Assembly: GCA_018223125.1 (NCBI GenBank)
Contig: JAAEZA010000031.1
Span: 1 to 50,048, forward strand
Direction: 5' to 3'
Length of the DNA: 50,048 nucleotides
Source of the DNA: Paracoccaceae bacterium
GTDB lineage: Bacteria; Pseudomonadota; Alphaproteobacteria; Rhodobacterales; Rhodobacteraceae
The position numbers and the translations under genes were made by a program. The notes beneath the pieces are model-generated. The model ran no database searches and had not been told where the DNA came from. It worked only from the letters and a program-made list of their open reading frames with translations. The number at the start of each line of letters is the position of its first letter. Position 1 is the stretch's first letter. This document shows positions 37,138-45,104 of the stretch, one piece after another.

Positions 37138-37169
37138 CTCCGCGCGGGGAGTATTTGGGGAACATTGAA
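37138..37169 (+). repeat. Gene-end repeat element, copy 3
   Basis: CTCC, GCGCGG, GGAG, then TATTT, GG and GGAACATTGAA. It lies 10 bases after the stop of the coiled-coil OmpA-like gene and 6 bases before the end of dinB, between convergent genes. The loop is two bases longer than in copies 1 and 2. Confidence 0.72.
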
Positions 37170-37174
37170 GCAGG

Positions 37175-38434
37175 TCAGCGCAGGGCGCGGCCTTTCAGGA
37201 TGGCGTCCTTGCCGAATCTTTCGCGGATCGCATCTGTAGCCCGCTCTGCCCGCGCCCGTTTCGCGGCGTCCTGTTCCAGCAGGTCCATATAGTGATCGGC
37301 TTCTTCGGGGCGGGTTAGCTGGCTGATGCCGATACCGATCAGACGGAAGGGTGCCTTGTCGATCACCCCGTCCAGCAACTGGCGCCCGTGGGAGTAAATC
37401 CGGTCAGCCATCTGGGTCGGTTCGGGCAGGGTGACAGAGCGGTTCAGGGTTTTGAAATCCGCTTTCTTGACTTTGAGCGTAACAGTTTTCCCGGCGTATT
37501 CCTTGGCCTTTGCGCGGTCTGACACCTGTTCGGCCAGCCGCCAGAGATGCCCGTCCAGAAGGTCGGGATTTCCGGTGTCTTCAAAAAAAGTGGTTTCCTT
37601 GGAGATGCTTTTCACCGGATCGCGTCCCGAAATGCGGCGGTGATCCAGCCCCTGCGCCAGATGCCAGAGCCGATCCCCCATGGAGCCGTAACGTTCGCCA
37701 AGCGCCTTGCGGTCACGGCGGCGCAGGTCTGCGAATGTCTGGATGCCATCGCTTTGAAGTTTGCGCTGCAGCACAGGACCGGCACCCCATATCTTTTTGA
37801 TCGGAAGGGGGGCGAGCAGGTCCAGCGTTTCGCCCTTCCCGATCACGGAAAAGCCCCGCGGCTTGTCCAGATCAGAGGCAAGTTTTGCAAGGAACTTGTT
37901 GTGGGACAGGCCAATGGAGCCGGAAATCCCCAATTCGTCCTCCATCCGCTTTACCAGCCGTGCCAGCATGATCGCAGGCGGTGCGCCATGCAGTTTTTCT
38001 GTGCCGCTCAGGTCGATAAAAGCTTCGTCCAGTGACAGGGGTTCGACCACCGGTGTCAGGTCTTCCATCATGCTGCGGATCGCGCGGGACACTTCTACAT
38101 AGGCGTCCATTCTGGGTTTTACCACAACGGCGTCAGGGCAGAGTTTCAGCGCCTTGAACATGGGCATGGCAGAATGCACCCCGTTGATCCGCGCGATATA
38201 GCAGGCGGTGGAAACCACGCCCCGTTTGCCACCACCGATGATCACCGGCTTGTCGCGGATGTCCGGATTGTCCCGTTTCTCCACGGATGCATAAAAGGCG
38301 TCGCAATCCATATGGGCGATGGAGAGCGAGAACAATTCCTCATGGGCCAGCACCCGTGGTGAGCCACAATGTTCGCAGCGCGGTTTGGGCGCGCAGCGTT
38401 TCAGGCAGTCTCGGCAGAAGGCGGGTTTTGGCAT
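37175..38434 (-). CDS. dinB: DNA polymerase IV with N-terminal cysteine motif
   Basis: This 419-residue Y-family translesion polymerase has catalytic acidic residues D43 and D45 in AHMDCDAFYASVE and D136/E137 in LSLDEAFIDL. The YIARINGVHSAMP and GLSHNKFLAKLASD motifs are typical. Before the polymerase there is a roughly 36-residue extension with cysteines C7, C10, C14, C20 and C23 (CRDCLKRCAPKPRCEHCG), which looks like a zinc ribbon. No obvious clamp-binding QLxLF motif ends the protein. A small secreted peptide gene lies 53 bases upstream. Confidence 0.93.
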   Translation of the reverse strand: MPKPAFCRDCLKRCAPKPRCEHCGSPRVLAHEELFSLSIAHMDCDAFYASVEKRDNPDIRDKPVIIGGGKRGVVSTACYIARINGVHSAMPMFKALKLCPDAVVVKPRMDAYVEVSRAIRSMMEDLTPVVEPLSLDEAFIDLSGTEKLHGAPPAIMLARLVKRMEDELGISGSIGLSHNKFLAKLASDLDKPRGFSVIGKGETLDLLAPLPIKKIWGAGPVLQRKLQSDGIQTFADLRRRDRKALGERYGSMGDRLWHLAQGLDHRRISGRDPVKSISKETTFFEDTGNPDLLDGHLWRLAEQVSDRAKAKEYAGKTVTLKVKKADFKTLNRSVTLPEPTQMADRIYSHGRQLLDGVIDKAPFRLIGIGISQLTRPEEADHYMDLLEQDAAKRARAERATDAIRERFGKDAILKGRALR

Positions 38435-38487
38435 AAGCCCTTATCCCGCAGTTCTGCTGCCAATACCAGTCAGGACGTGAAGTCTGC

Positions 38488-38616
38488 TTATGAATTTGCG
38501 GCAATAATATCAGGGGTGGTGACGCCACTGTTTGCGATTGACTGCGCTTTTGCTTGGGCCACCAGCAGGCTGGTTGCGATCAGGGCGGCAAGGCCGATTT
38601 TCGAGAATATATCCAT
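38488..38616 (-). CDS. Small secreted peptide (42 residues)
   Basis: An ATG at 38616 opens a 42-codon frame, preceded at a good distance by GGAG (mRNA CGGAGCCCCCA). The peptide begins MDIFSKIGLAALIATSLLVA and then QAKAQS, a clear signal peptide with an A-x-A cleavage site near residue 24. The remaining mature part is about 18 residues (SIANSGVTTPDIIAANS at the end). It is too short for domain assignment, and no homologue was looked up. Its leader carries a perfect hairpin and a CtrA-type box. It may share a transcript with dinB. Confidence 0.6.
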   Translation of the reverse strand: MDIFSKIGLAALIATSLLVAQAKAQSIANSGVTTPDIIAANS

Positions 38617-38626
38617 TGGGGGCTCC

Positions 38627-38665
38627 GTTAAGGTTTGGCCTTCTGGATCGCGCCCAAACCTTAAC
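38627..38665 (-). promoter_or_regulatory. Perfect 12-bp inverted repeat in the leader of the small peptide
   Basis: GTTAAGGTTTGG (38627-38638) and CCAAACCTTAAC (38654-38665) form perfect 12-base arms with a 15-base loop. On the minus strand the stem ends at the start of the GGAG ribosome binding site of the small secreted peptide. It overlaps the CtrA-type box by five bases. It could be a protein operator, or an RNA hairpin affecting translation. Confidence 0.7.
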
Positions 38666-38675
38666 GATGCGTTAA
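38661..38675 (-). promoter_or_regulatory. CtrA-type binding site
   Basis: TTAACGATGCGTTAA is an exact TTAA-N7-TTAA match, the established full CtrA site, and is itself palindromic (TTAACG/CGTTAA). It lies 45 bases upstream of the small secreted peptide start on the minus strand. The pyrF stop is on the other side, so no other gene start can use it. CtrA binding is inferred from the motif alone. Confidence 0.6.
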
Positions 38676-38714
38676 AGATTCAATTGAAGATTCTCGTATT
38701 TTAGGCGTTTGCCG

Positions 38715-39410
38715 TCAGATCGTGGCCAGTTCCGCAAGGATCGCCCGTGCTGCGGCTGCCGGATCGTCGGCCTGGACAATCGGGCGCCCTACAACGATGT
38801 GATCCGCCCCGTCCCCGATCGCGCTGGCCGGTGTTGCGATACGTTTCTGATCGCCCGAGGCCGCCCCTGTCGGGCGCACACCCGGTGTCACGATCAACCG
38901 CCCTGCAGCTTCTGGCAGGGCGCGGATCAGGGCGGCTTCCTGTGGTGAGGCAATCACCCCGTCTGCACCGGCAAGAAAGGCTGCGCGGGCCCGTTCGATC
39001 ACGAGGTCTTGCAGGTCGCCGGACCGGATCAGGCAATCGTCCAGATCGCCCCGGTCAAGGGAGGTCAGGATCGTCACCGCAAGGATTTTCAGATTGCTGT
39101 CGCCACGCCCTGCCACAGCCGCGCGTACGACATGGGGATCACCGTGCACCGTCAGGAAGTCGAGGTCGTATTGCGCGATGCCGCCGACGGCGCGCTCTAC
39201 CGTGGCACCGATGTCAAAGAACTTCATATCAAGAAATACGCGTTTGCCCTGTTCTTTCAATTCATTGGCAAGCGCAAGACCGCCCCCTGTCAACATGCCA
39301 AGCCCGATCTTGTAAAACGAGACACTGTCCCCGAGCTTTTCCGCGATGGCCATACCATCCAGAATGTTGGGGACATCAAGGGCAACGATCAGACGGTCAT
39401 CAGCAGGCAT
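38715..39410 (-). CDS. pyrF: Orotidine 5'-phosphate decarboxylase
   Basis: This 231-residue OMP decarboxylase catalyses the last step of UMP synthesis. The beginning is DRLIVALDVPN. The catalytic tetrad segment is FLDMKFFDIGAT (D, K, D), and the C-terminal phosphate-binding region has TPGVRPTG and IVVGRPIVQADDP. The ATG at 39410 follows GGAG about 8 bases upstream. It faces away from the MFS gene across a 129-base spacer. Confidence 0.95.
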   Translation of the reverse strand: MPADDRLIVALDVPNILDGMAIAEKLGDSVSFYKIGLGMLTGGGLALANELKEQGKRVFLDMKFFDIGATVERAVGGIAQYDLDFLTVHGDPHVVRAAVAGRGDSNLKILAVTILTSLDRGDLDDCLIRSGDLQDLVIERARAAFLAGADGVIASPQEAALIRALPEAAGRLIVTPGVRPTGAASGDQKRIATPASAIGDGADHIVVGRPIVQADDPAAAARAILAELATI

Positions 39411-39539
39411 ATCAGGGCTCCGTTGGCTGGTTTTTCGGGGTTTGGGGCGGTGGCGGCGGAAAGTCAAGGCAACAGGCAGTGTTTGCGCATGGTGTGGCGG
39501 CGTGGTATTTGCTGGCAACCCGAATAAAGAGCCTTTCTC

Positions 39540-40721
39540 GTGTTCACGCCCCACTCTCCGCCGCGTTTTGTAACGCTCGTGTTGCTGACTGCGATCTCTG
39601 TGCTGTCGCTGAATATGTTTCTGCCATCCCTGTCGAATATGGCGCGGGACTTTGACGTGGATTACGCACTGATCAATCTGTCGATTGCAGGATACCTCGC
39701 GGTGAGCGCGGTCTTGCAGATCATTATGGGGCCGCTTTCGGACCGGTGGGGCCGCAGACCGGTCCTGCTGGCGGCCATGGCGATCTTTACGGTTGCGTCG
39801 ATCGGGTGCTGGCTGGCGCCGAATGTCTGGGTCTTTCTGGGATTCCGTCTGCTTCAGGGGGCGGTCATTGCGGGGATGGCGCTAAGTCGTGCGGTGATCC
39901 GTGATATGGCCCCCCCGCAGGAAGCGGCGAGCATGATGGGCTATGTGGCGATGGTCATGGCGCTGGCACCGATGGTGGGGCCGGTTGTGGGCGGGGTGCT
40001 GGACCAGATGTTCGGCTGGCGGGTGACATTCCTGTTGTTTGCCGCGCTTGGTGCGGGTGTCTTTACCTTGTGCTGGCGGGATCTGGGGGAAACCAACACC
40101 AAGAAATCGGACACGTTGCTGGCCCAGTTCAAATCCTATCCGGCCCTGTTGGGCGCGCGGGAGTTCTGGGGCCATGTGGCGTGTCAGGCCTGTTCGGTGG
40201 GGGCGTTTTATGTCTTCCTCGCCGGAGCCCCGCTGGTAGGAGAGGCGCAGTTCGGCCTGACGCCGGCCATGCTCGGCCTCGGGATGGGGGCGATTACGAT
40301 GGGGTTTGTCTTTGGCAACTTCCTGTCGGGGCGGTTCGCCAGACGGTATGCGCTGTCTACCATGATGATCGCGGGACGGATCGTGGCGCTGGTCGGGCTT
40401 GGCGGCGGATTTGTCCTGCTGGTGGCCGGGATCATGCATCCGCTGGTCTTGTTCGGTTCGGTTGTCTTTATCGGGATCGGCAACGGATTGACCCTACCGG
40501 CGAGCAACTCGGGGGCCTTGTCGGTGCGTCCGGATCTTGCGGGCAGTGCATCGGGCCTGTCCGGTGCGGCCGTGGTCGGGGGCGGTGCGATCCTGACCTC
40601 TGTGACCGGTGCGGTTCTGAACGAAAGCTCGGGCGTTTTTGTGCTGATGGCGATCCTGTTCGGGGTGACGATCCTCGGTCTGGTTGCGGCCTATGATGTG
40701 CGCAACGCCACGCAAAGCTGA
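39540..40721 (+). CDS. Bcr/CflA-family drug efflux MFS transporter
   Basis: This 393-residue major facilitator protein has twelve predicted membrane segments. The Bcr/CflA pattern is visible: LNMFLPSLSNMARDF in segment 1, the MFS loop motif GPLSDRWGRRPV, FRLLQGAVIAGMALSRAVIRD and LAPMVGPVVGG (antiporter-like motif C). The substrate is unknown. The start is a GTG at 39540, since no ATG precedes conserved segment 1, and the binding site is weak. Confidence 0.9.
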   Translation: MFTPHSPPRFVTLVLLTAISVLSLNMFLPSLSNMARDFDVDYALINLSIAGYLAVSAVLQIIMGPLSDRWGRRPVLLAAMAIFTVASIGCWLAPNVWVFLGFRLLQGAVIAGMALSRAVIRDMAPPQEAASMMGYVAMVMALAPMVGPVVGGVLDQMFGWRVTFLLFAALGAGVFTLCWRDLGETNTKKSDTLLAQFKSYPALLGAREFWGHVACQACSVGAFYVFLAGAPLVGEAQFGLTPAMLGLGMGAITMGFVFGNFLSGRFARRYALSTMMIAGRIVALVGLGGGFVLLVAGIMHPLVLFGSVVFIGIGNGLTLPASNSGALSVRPDLAGSASGLSGAAVVGGGAILTSVTGAVLNESSGVFVLMAILFGVTILGLVAAYDVRNATQS

Positions 40722-40826
40722 CGCAAGGGCAGGCGCCGACGCAGGGTCTTCGTATTTGCGAATTGGCAAGGGCCGTGAATTCCCCTACCAGTTGGGCCAG
40801 CAGAATTTGAGAATTGGAATTTGGCC

Positions 40827-42011
40827 ATGAACGCAGGCATCGTCTTTCTTGTGCTGGCTTATGTGATGAGCCAGTTTTACAGGGCTTTTCTTGCAGTTAT
40901 GGCACCTGCACTGGGGCAGGACATCGGGGCAGGGCCGGAAGACCTCGCTTTTGCGAGCGGTATGTGGTTTCTGGTCTTTGCGGCGATGCAGATCCCTGTC
41001 GGGGAAGCGCTGGACCGGATCGGGCCAAGGATCACGGCAAGTGTTCTCTTTGCCATTGGCGGCGGAGGCGGGGCGGCACTGTTCGCGCTTGCAAGCACTC
41101 CGCTTCATATCACCCTTGCGATGATGCTGATCGGCGTGGGGTGTTCGCCGGTTCTGATGGCGTCTTACTATATCTTTGCCCGCTCTTATGCGCCTGCGGT
41201 TTTTGCGACCCTTGCGGGGGTGACACTGGGGATCGGAACGTTCGGCAATATCGGCAGCGCCCTGCCGCTGACGCTGGCGGTCGAGTGGTTCGGCTGGCGC
41301 GGGACCATGTGGGTGCTGACCGGGGTGACGTTGTTTATCGCGCTTATGGCTGCGGTTTTTGTGCGGGATCCCGAACGGGTTGCGGTGGCGCAGAAAGGAT
41401 CTGTTCTGGATCTGCTGGCCATGCCCGTGCTCTGGCCGATTCTTGCAATGATGGCGGTGAACTACATTTCTGTTGCCGGTCTGCGGGGGCTTTGGGTTGG
41501 CCCTTATCTGGACGAAGTTTTTGCGGCCACGCCGGAGGTGATCGGGGTTGTTACCCTAGTGATGAGCTTTGCGATGGTGGCAGGGAATTTCGTTTACGGG
41601 CCGATGGACCGCTTGATCCCGTCGCGCAAGACGATTGTGCTGGGCGGTAACCTGATCAATCTGGCCTGTGTGCTGCTGCTGATCCTGTTTGCGGGGCATT
41701 CTGTTGTAGTTGTTACGGTGCTGCTTGCAATGATCGGTCTGACGGGAGCGACCTTTGTGGTGATTATTGCCCATGCGAAAACCTTTTTCCCCGACCATCT
41801 CACAGGGCGCGGGGTGACCCTGCTGAACCTGTTTGGTATGGGCGCGACGGGGCTGTTGCAGTCCCTGTCTGGCAATATCTACGGCGCGGTTGCACCACAC
41901 AGCACGGCTGTTGTTGCCTATCAATGGCTGTTTGCGTTTTTCGCGCTGTGTCTACTGGCGGGATGTGTCGCTTATGCCTTCAGCCGTGATGGCAAGAACA
42001 TCCGGTTGTGA
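40827..42011 (+). CDS. MFS transporter
   Basis: This 394-residue major facilitator protein has about twelve membrane segments, beginning NAGIVFLVLAYVMSQFYRAF. A loop motif variant is present (IPVGEALDRIGPR). Without a diagnostic signature the substrate cannot be guessed. I chose the ATG at 40827. A TTG two codons earlier also reads through. It follows the Bcr/CflA gene by 105 bases on the same strand, and a fourth repeat element follows its stop. Confidence 0.85.
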   Translation: MNAGIVFLVLAYVMSQFYRAFLAVMAPALGQDIGAGPEDLAFASGMWFLVFAAMQIPVGEALDRIGPRITASVLFAIGGGGGAALFALASTPLHITLAMMLIGVGCSPVLMASYYIFARSYAPAVFATLAGVTLGIGTFGNIGSALPLTLAVEWFGWRGTMWVLTGVTLFIALMAAVFVRDPERVAVAQKGSVLDLLAMPVLWPILAMMAVNYISVAGLRGLWVGPYLDEVFAATPEVIGVVTLVMSFAMVAGNFVYGPMDRLIPSRKTIVLGGNLINLACVLLLILFAGHSVVVVTVLLAMIGLTGATFVVIIAHAKTFFPDHLTGRGVTLLNLFGMGATGLLQSLSGNIYGAVAPHSTAVVAYQWLFAFFALCLLAGCVAYAFSRDGKNIRL

Positions 42012-42014
42012 TCA

Positions 42015-42035
42015 GAGTATTTCCGGAACATTGAA
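42015..42035 (+). repeat. Gene-end repeat element, copy 4 (partial)
   Basis: GAGTATTT, CC, GGAACATTGAA. The core of the repeat is kept but the CTCC arm of the hairpin is missing. It lies 3 bases after the MFS gene stop, between two plus-strand genes. Confidence 0.65.
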
Positions 42036-42071
42036 GCGGTTCTGAAACAGTTTGGCTTTTTCGTTCTGGCT

Positions 42072-42100
42072 CTTGTCGGGTGCGGGGTGGGTTCCTATCT
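42072..42100 (+). promoter_or_regulatory. RpoH (heat-shock) promoter of clpB
   Basis: CTTG (42072-42075) and CCTATCT (42094-42100) are separated by 18 bases. This fits exactly the alphaproteobacterial heat-shock promoter pattern CTTG-N17/18-CYTATNT. It would put the transcript start near 42107 and leave a leader of about 70 bases before clpB. RpoH control of ClpB is well known in the group, and use of this site is inferred. Confidence 0.65.
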
Positions 42101-42178
42101 TGATGCCAAGGCTTGCACCCTGACGTGCCGAATTCGGGCGTCACATTTCATCGCAGGCGCTTGTAAAAGGAGAAGACC

Positions 42179-44788
42179 ATGAACTTAGAGAAGTTCACAG
42201 AACGGTCTCGGGGGATGATTCAATCGGCCCAGACCATTGCAATGCGCGAGGATCACCAGCGCTTTACACCACAACACCTGTTGAAGGCCCTTCTGGACGA
42301 TGATCAGGGGCTTGCGGCCAATCTGATCAAGGCAGCGGGGGGTAATCCGTCCCGTGTCTTGCAGGATCTGGACGTGAACCTTGCAAAAATGCCCAAAGTG
42401 TCCGGCGACAACGGTCAGATTTACATGGACGGGCAGACCGCGAAGGTTTTTGGCGAAGCCGAGAAGCTGGCGCAAAAGGCTGGTGATTCTTTTGTACCGG
42501 TTGAACGGATGCTGACCGCGCTTGCGATCGTGAAATCCGATGCGGCAACTATTCTGAAAGACGGCGGTGTGACAGCCCAAGGGCTGAACGCAGCCATCAA
42601 TGATGTGCGCAAGGGGCGCACTGCCGACAGTGCAAGTGCCGAAGACGGTTATGACGCGCTGAAGAAATACGCCCGCGACCTGACCGAAGCGGCACGCGAT
42701 GGCAAGATCGACCCGATTATTGGCCGGGATGAGGAAATCCGCCGTGCCATGCAGGTTCTGTCCCGCCGCACCAAGAACAACCCTGTGCTGATCGGGGAGC
42801 CGGGCGTGGGTAAAACCGCGATTGCCGAAGGGCTTGCCTTGCGGATCGTGAACGGTGACGTGCCTGAAAGCCTTCAGAATAAAACGCTGATGGCGTTGGA
42901 TATGGGGGCGCTGATTGCCGGTGCGAAATATCGCGGCGAATTTGAGGAACGTCTGAAATCCATTCTGACGGAAGTGACCGAAGCAGCCGGCGAGATCATC
43001 CTGTTCATCGACGAGATGCACACGCTTGTCGGGGCCGGTAAATCCGAAGGCGCAATGGATGCGTCCAACCTGCTGAAACCTGCGCTGGCGCGGGGGGAAT
43101 TGCACTGTGTCGGGGCAACTACGCTTGATGAGTACCGCAAGCATGTGGAAAAAGATGCAGCCCTTGCGCGGCGGTTCCAGCCTGTCATGGTGCAGGAGCC
43201 GACGGTTGCCGATACGATTTCCATCCTGCGCGGTATCAAGGAAAAATACGAACTCCACCACGGTATCCGTATTTCCGACAGCGCGCTGGTGTCTGCGGCC
43301 AATCTGTCCAACCGCTATATCACCGACAGGTTTCTGCCGGACAAGGCGATTGACCTGATGGACGAAGCGGCCAGCCGTCTGCGTATGGAAGTGGACAGCA
43401 AGCCCGAAGCGCTTGATGCGATCGACCGCGAGTTGTTGCAAAAGCAGATTGAGGTCGAGGCGCTTAAAACCGAGAGCGATGCCGCGTCCAAGGACCGTTT
43501 GGAGACCTTGCAGAAAGAGGTGTCCGAATTGCAGGAAAAATCGTCCGAGATGACGGCCCACTGGCAGGCGGAACGGGACAAACTGGCGAGCGCACGGGAC
43601 ATCAAGGAAGAACTGGACCACGCGCGCGTGCAATTCGAAACCGCGCGGCGTGCCGGTGATCTGGCCAAGATGGGAGAGCTGCAATACGGCGTAATCCCCG
43701 AGCTGGAGAAAAAGCTGTCCGAAGCCGAAGGGCGCGAGGACGATGTGATGGTGGACGAGGCCGTGCGCCCCGAACATATCGCAAGCGTTGTCGAACGCTG
43801 GACCGGCATTCCCGTGGACAAGATGCTGGAAGGCACCCGCGAAAAGCTGCTGCGGATGGAAGGCGAACTTGGCAAGCGGGTGATCGGCCAGCGTGATGCG
43901 GTTGCGGCTGTGTCCAATGCGGTGCGCCGGTCCCGTGCAGGGCTTTCGGATGAAAACCGTCCGCAGGGGTCTTTCCTGTTCCTCGGGCCGACCGGTGTTG
44001 GTAAGACAGAGCTGACGAAGGCTCTGGCCGAATTCCTGTTTGACGATGATCAGGCGATGGTGCGCATTGATATGTCCGAGTTCATGGAGAAACACGCCGT
44101 GTCCCGTCTGATCGGTGCGCCTCCGGGCTATGTCGGCTATGACGAAGGCGGTGTGCTGACCGAAGCCGTGCGGCGCCGGCCCTATCAGGTTGTGTTGTTC
44201 GACGAGGTGGAAAAGGCGCATCCCGATGTGTTCAACGTACTGTTGCAGGTGCTGGACGATGGTGTTCTGACCGACGGGCAGGGGCGGACTGTGGATTTCA
44301 AACAGACGCTGATTATCCTGACCAGTAACCTCGGGTCGCAGGCGCTCAGCCAGTTGCCCGAAGGGGCGGACAGCAACAAGGCCAAGGCGGATGTGATGCA
44401 GGCGGTTCAGGCCCATTTCCGGCCCGAGTTTATCAACCGTCTGGACGAGATCGTGCTGTTTGACCGGCTCAGCCGTGAAAACATGGACGGGATCGTGGAT
44501 ATCCAGCTGGATATTCTGGAACGCCGTCTTTCGGGACGCAAGATCAGCCTGGAAATGGACGAGTCCGCGCGGACCTGGCTGGCCAATCAGGGTTATGATC
44601 CGGTGTATGGAGCACGTCCGTTGAAACGGGTGATCCAGAAAGCGGTTCAGGACCCGCTGGCAGAACTGTTGTTGTCGGGCGAAGTGCTGGACGGCTCAAC
44701 CGTCACTGTCAGCGCCGATGACAACGGACTGGTGATCAACGGGGTGGCGCAGGCTGCCAAACCGCCCGCCGATGCGCCGGTCCATTAA
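42179..44788 (+). CDS. clpB: ATP-dependent disaggregase ClpB
   Basis: This 869-residue ClpB works with DnaK to rescue aggregated proteins. The N-terminal Clp-N repeats (about 1-145) are followed by two AAA+ modules with Walker A motifs GEPGVGKT (206-213) and GPTGVGKT (603-610). Walker B sequences are [13 protein letters not shown] and [11 protein letters not shown]. The coiled-coil middle domain (about 405-530) distinguishes it from ClpA/ClpC. The arginine and sensor motifs RRFQPV and [11 protein letters not shown] are present. AAAAGGAG precedes the ATG, and an RpoH-type promoter lies upstream. Confidence 0.97.
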   Translation: MNLEKFTERSRGMIQSAQTIAMREDHQRFTPQHLLKALLDDDQGLAANLIKAAGGNPSRVLQDLDVNLAKMPKVSGDNGQIYMDGQTAKVFGEAEKLAQKAGDSFVPVERMLTALAIVKSDAATILKDGGVTAQGLNAAINDVRKGRTADSASAEDGYDALKKYARDLTEAARDGKIDPIIGRDEEIRRAMQVLSRRTKNNPVLIGEPGVGKTAIAEGLALRIVNGDVPESLQNKTLMALDMGALIAGAKYRGEFEERLKSILTEVTEAAGEIILFIDEMHTLVGAGKSEGAMDASNLLKPALARGELHCVGATTLDEYRKHVEKDAALARRFQPVMVQEPTVADTISILRGIKEKYELHHGIRISDSALVSAANLSNRYITDRFLPDKAIDLMDEAASRLRMEVDSKPEALDAIDRELLQKQIEVEALKTESDAASKDRLETLQKEVSELQEKSSEMTAHWQAERDKLASARDIKEELDHARVQFETARRAGDLAKMGELQYGVIPELEKKLSEAEGREDDVMVDEAVRPEHIASVVERWTGIPVDKMLEGTREKLLRMEGELGKRVIGQRDAVAAVSNAVRRSRAGLSDENRPQGSFLFLGPTGVGKTELTKALAEFLFDDDQAMVRIDMSEFMEKHAVSRLIGAPPGYVGYDEGGVLTEAVRRRPYQVVLFDEVEKAHPDVFNVLLQVLDDGVLTDGQGRTVDFKQTLIILTSNLGSQALSQLPEGADSNKAKADVMQAVQAHFRPEFINRLDEIVLFDRLSRENMDGIVDIQLDILERRLSGRKISLEMDESARTWLANQGYDPVYGARPLKRVIQKAVQDPLAELLLSGEVLDGSTVTVSADDNGLVINGVAQAAKPPADAPVH

Positions 44789-44818
44789 GTGCCTTACTAA
44801 AGGTGTAGAATAACTTTG

Positions 44819-44849
44819 CCGCCCTGCAGGTTTCGCGCTTGCGGGGCGG
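44819..44849 (+). terminator. Possible terminator after clpB
   Basis: CCGCCC (44819-44824) and GGGCGG (44844-44849) form a GC-rich stem with a long loop that contains a short GCA/TGC inner pairing. TTT follows. It is 30 bases after the clpB stop and 34 bases before a small membrane peptide gene. Confidence 0.5.
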
Positions 44850-44883
44850 TTTGCAATCCGGCGTTACGATAAAGGGGCGTACC

Positions 44884-44994
44884 ATGTTGGCCAGATTTAT
44901 CCGGATCATCCTGTTTCTGGCTGTGCGGCTGGCCTTTGTCGTCTGGCCGTTTACGCTGGCCGCAGCGGTTTTGATTTATCTCAAGTATTTTTGA
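44884..44994 (+). CDS. Small membrane peptide (36 residues)
   Basis: An ATG at 44884 follows AAAGGGG by 7 bases and opens a 36-codon frame ending in TGA at 44992-44994. The peptide starts MLARFIRIILFLAVRLAF, has a central VVWPFTLAAAVLIYL stretch, and carries basic residues at 4, 7 and 15 and near the end. It is one long or two short hydrophobic helices. The good ribosome binding site and clear hydrophobic pattern support translation. No family was recognised. It sits between clpB and the FMN protein. Confidence 0.6.
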   Translation: MLARFIRIILFLAVRLAFVVWPFTLAAAVLIYLKYF

Positions 44995-45104
44995 GCCGCT
45001 GCGCGGTCCTTCACCTTTGTGTTTTGCCGCGCCCCCGCTACATTCAGGCTGGCCGGAAGACACGCGCCTTCCTGCCGACCTAGCCTAACGGAGTGCCCCG
45101 CCCC

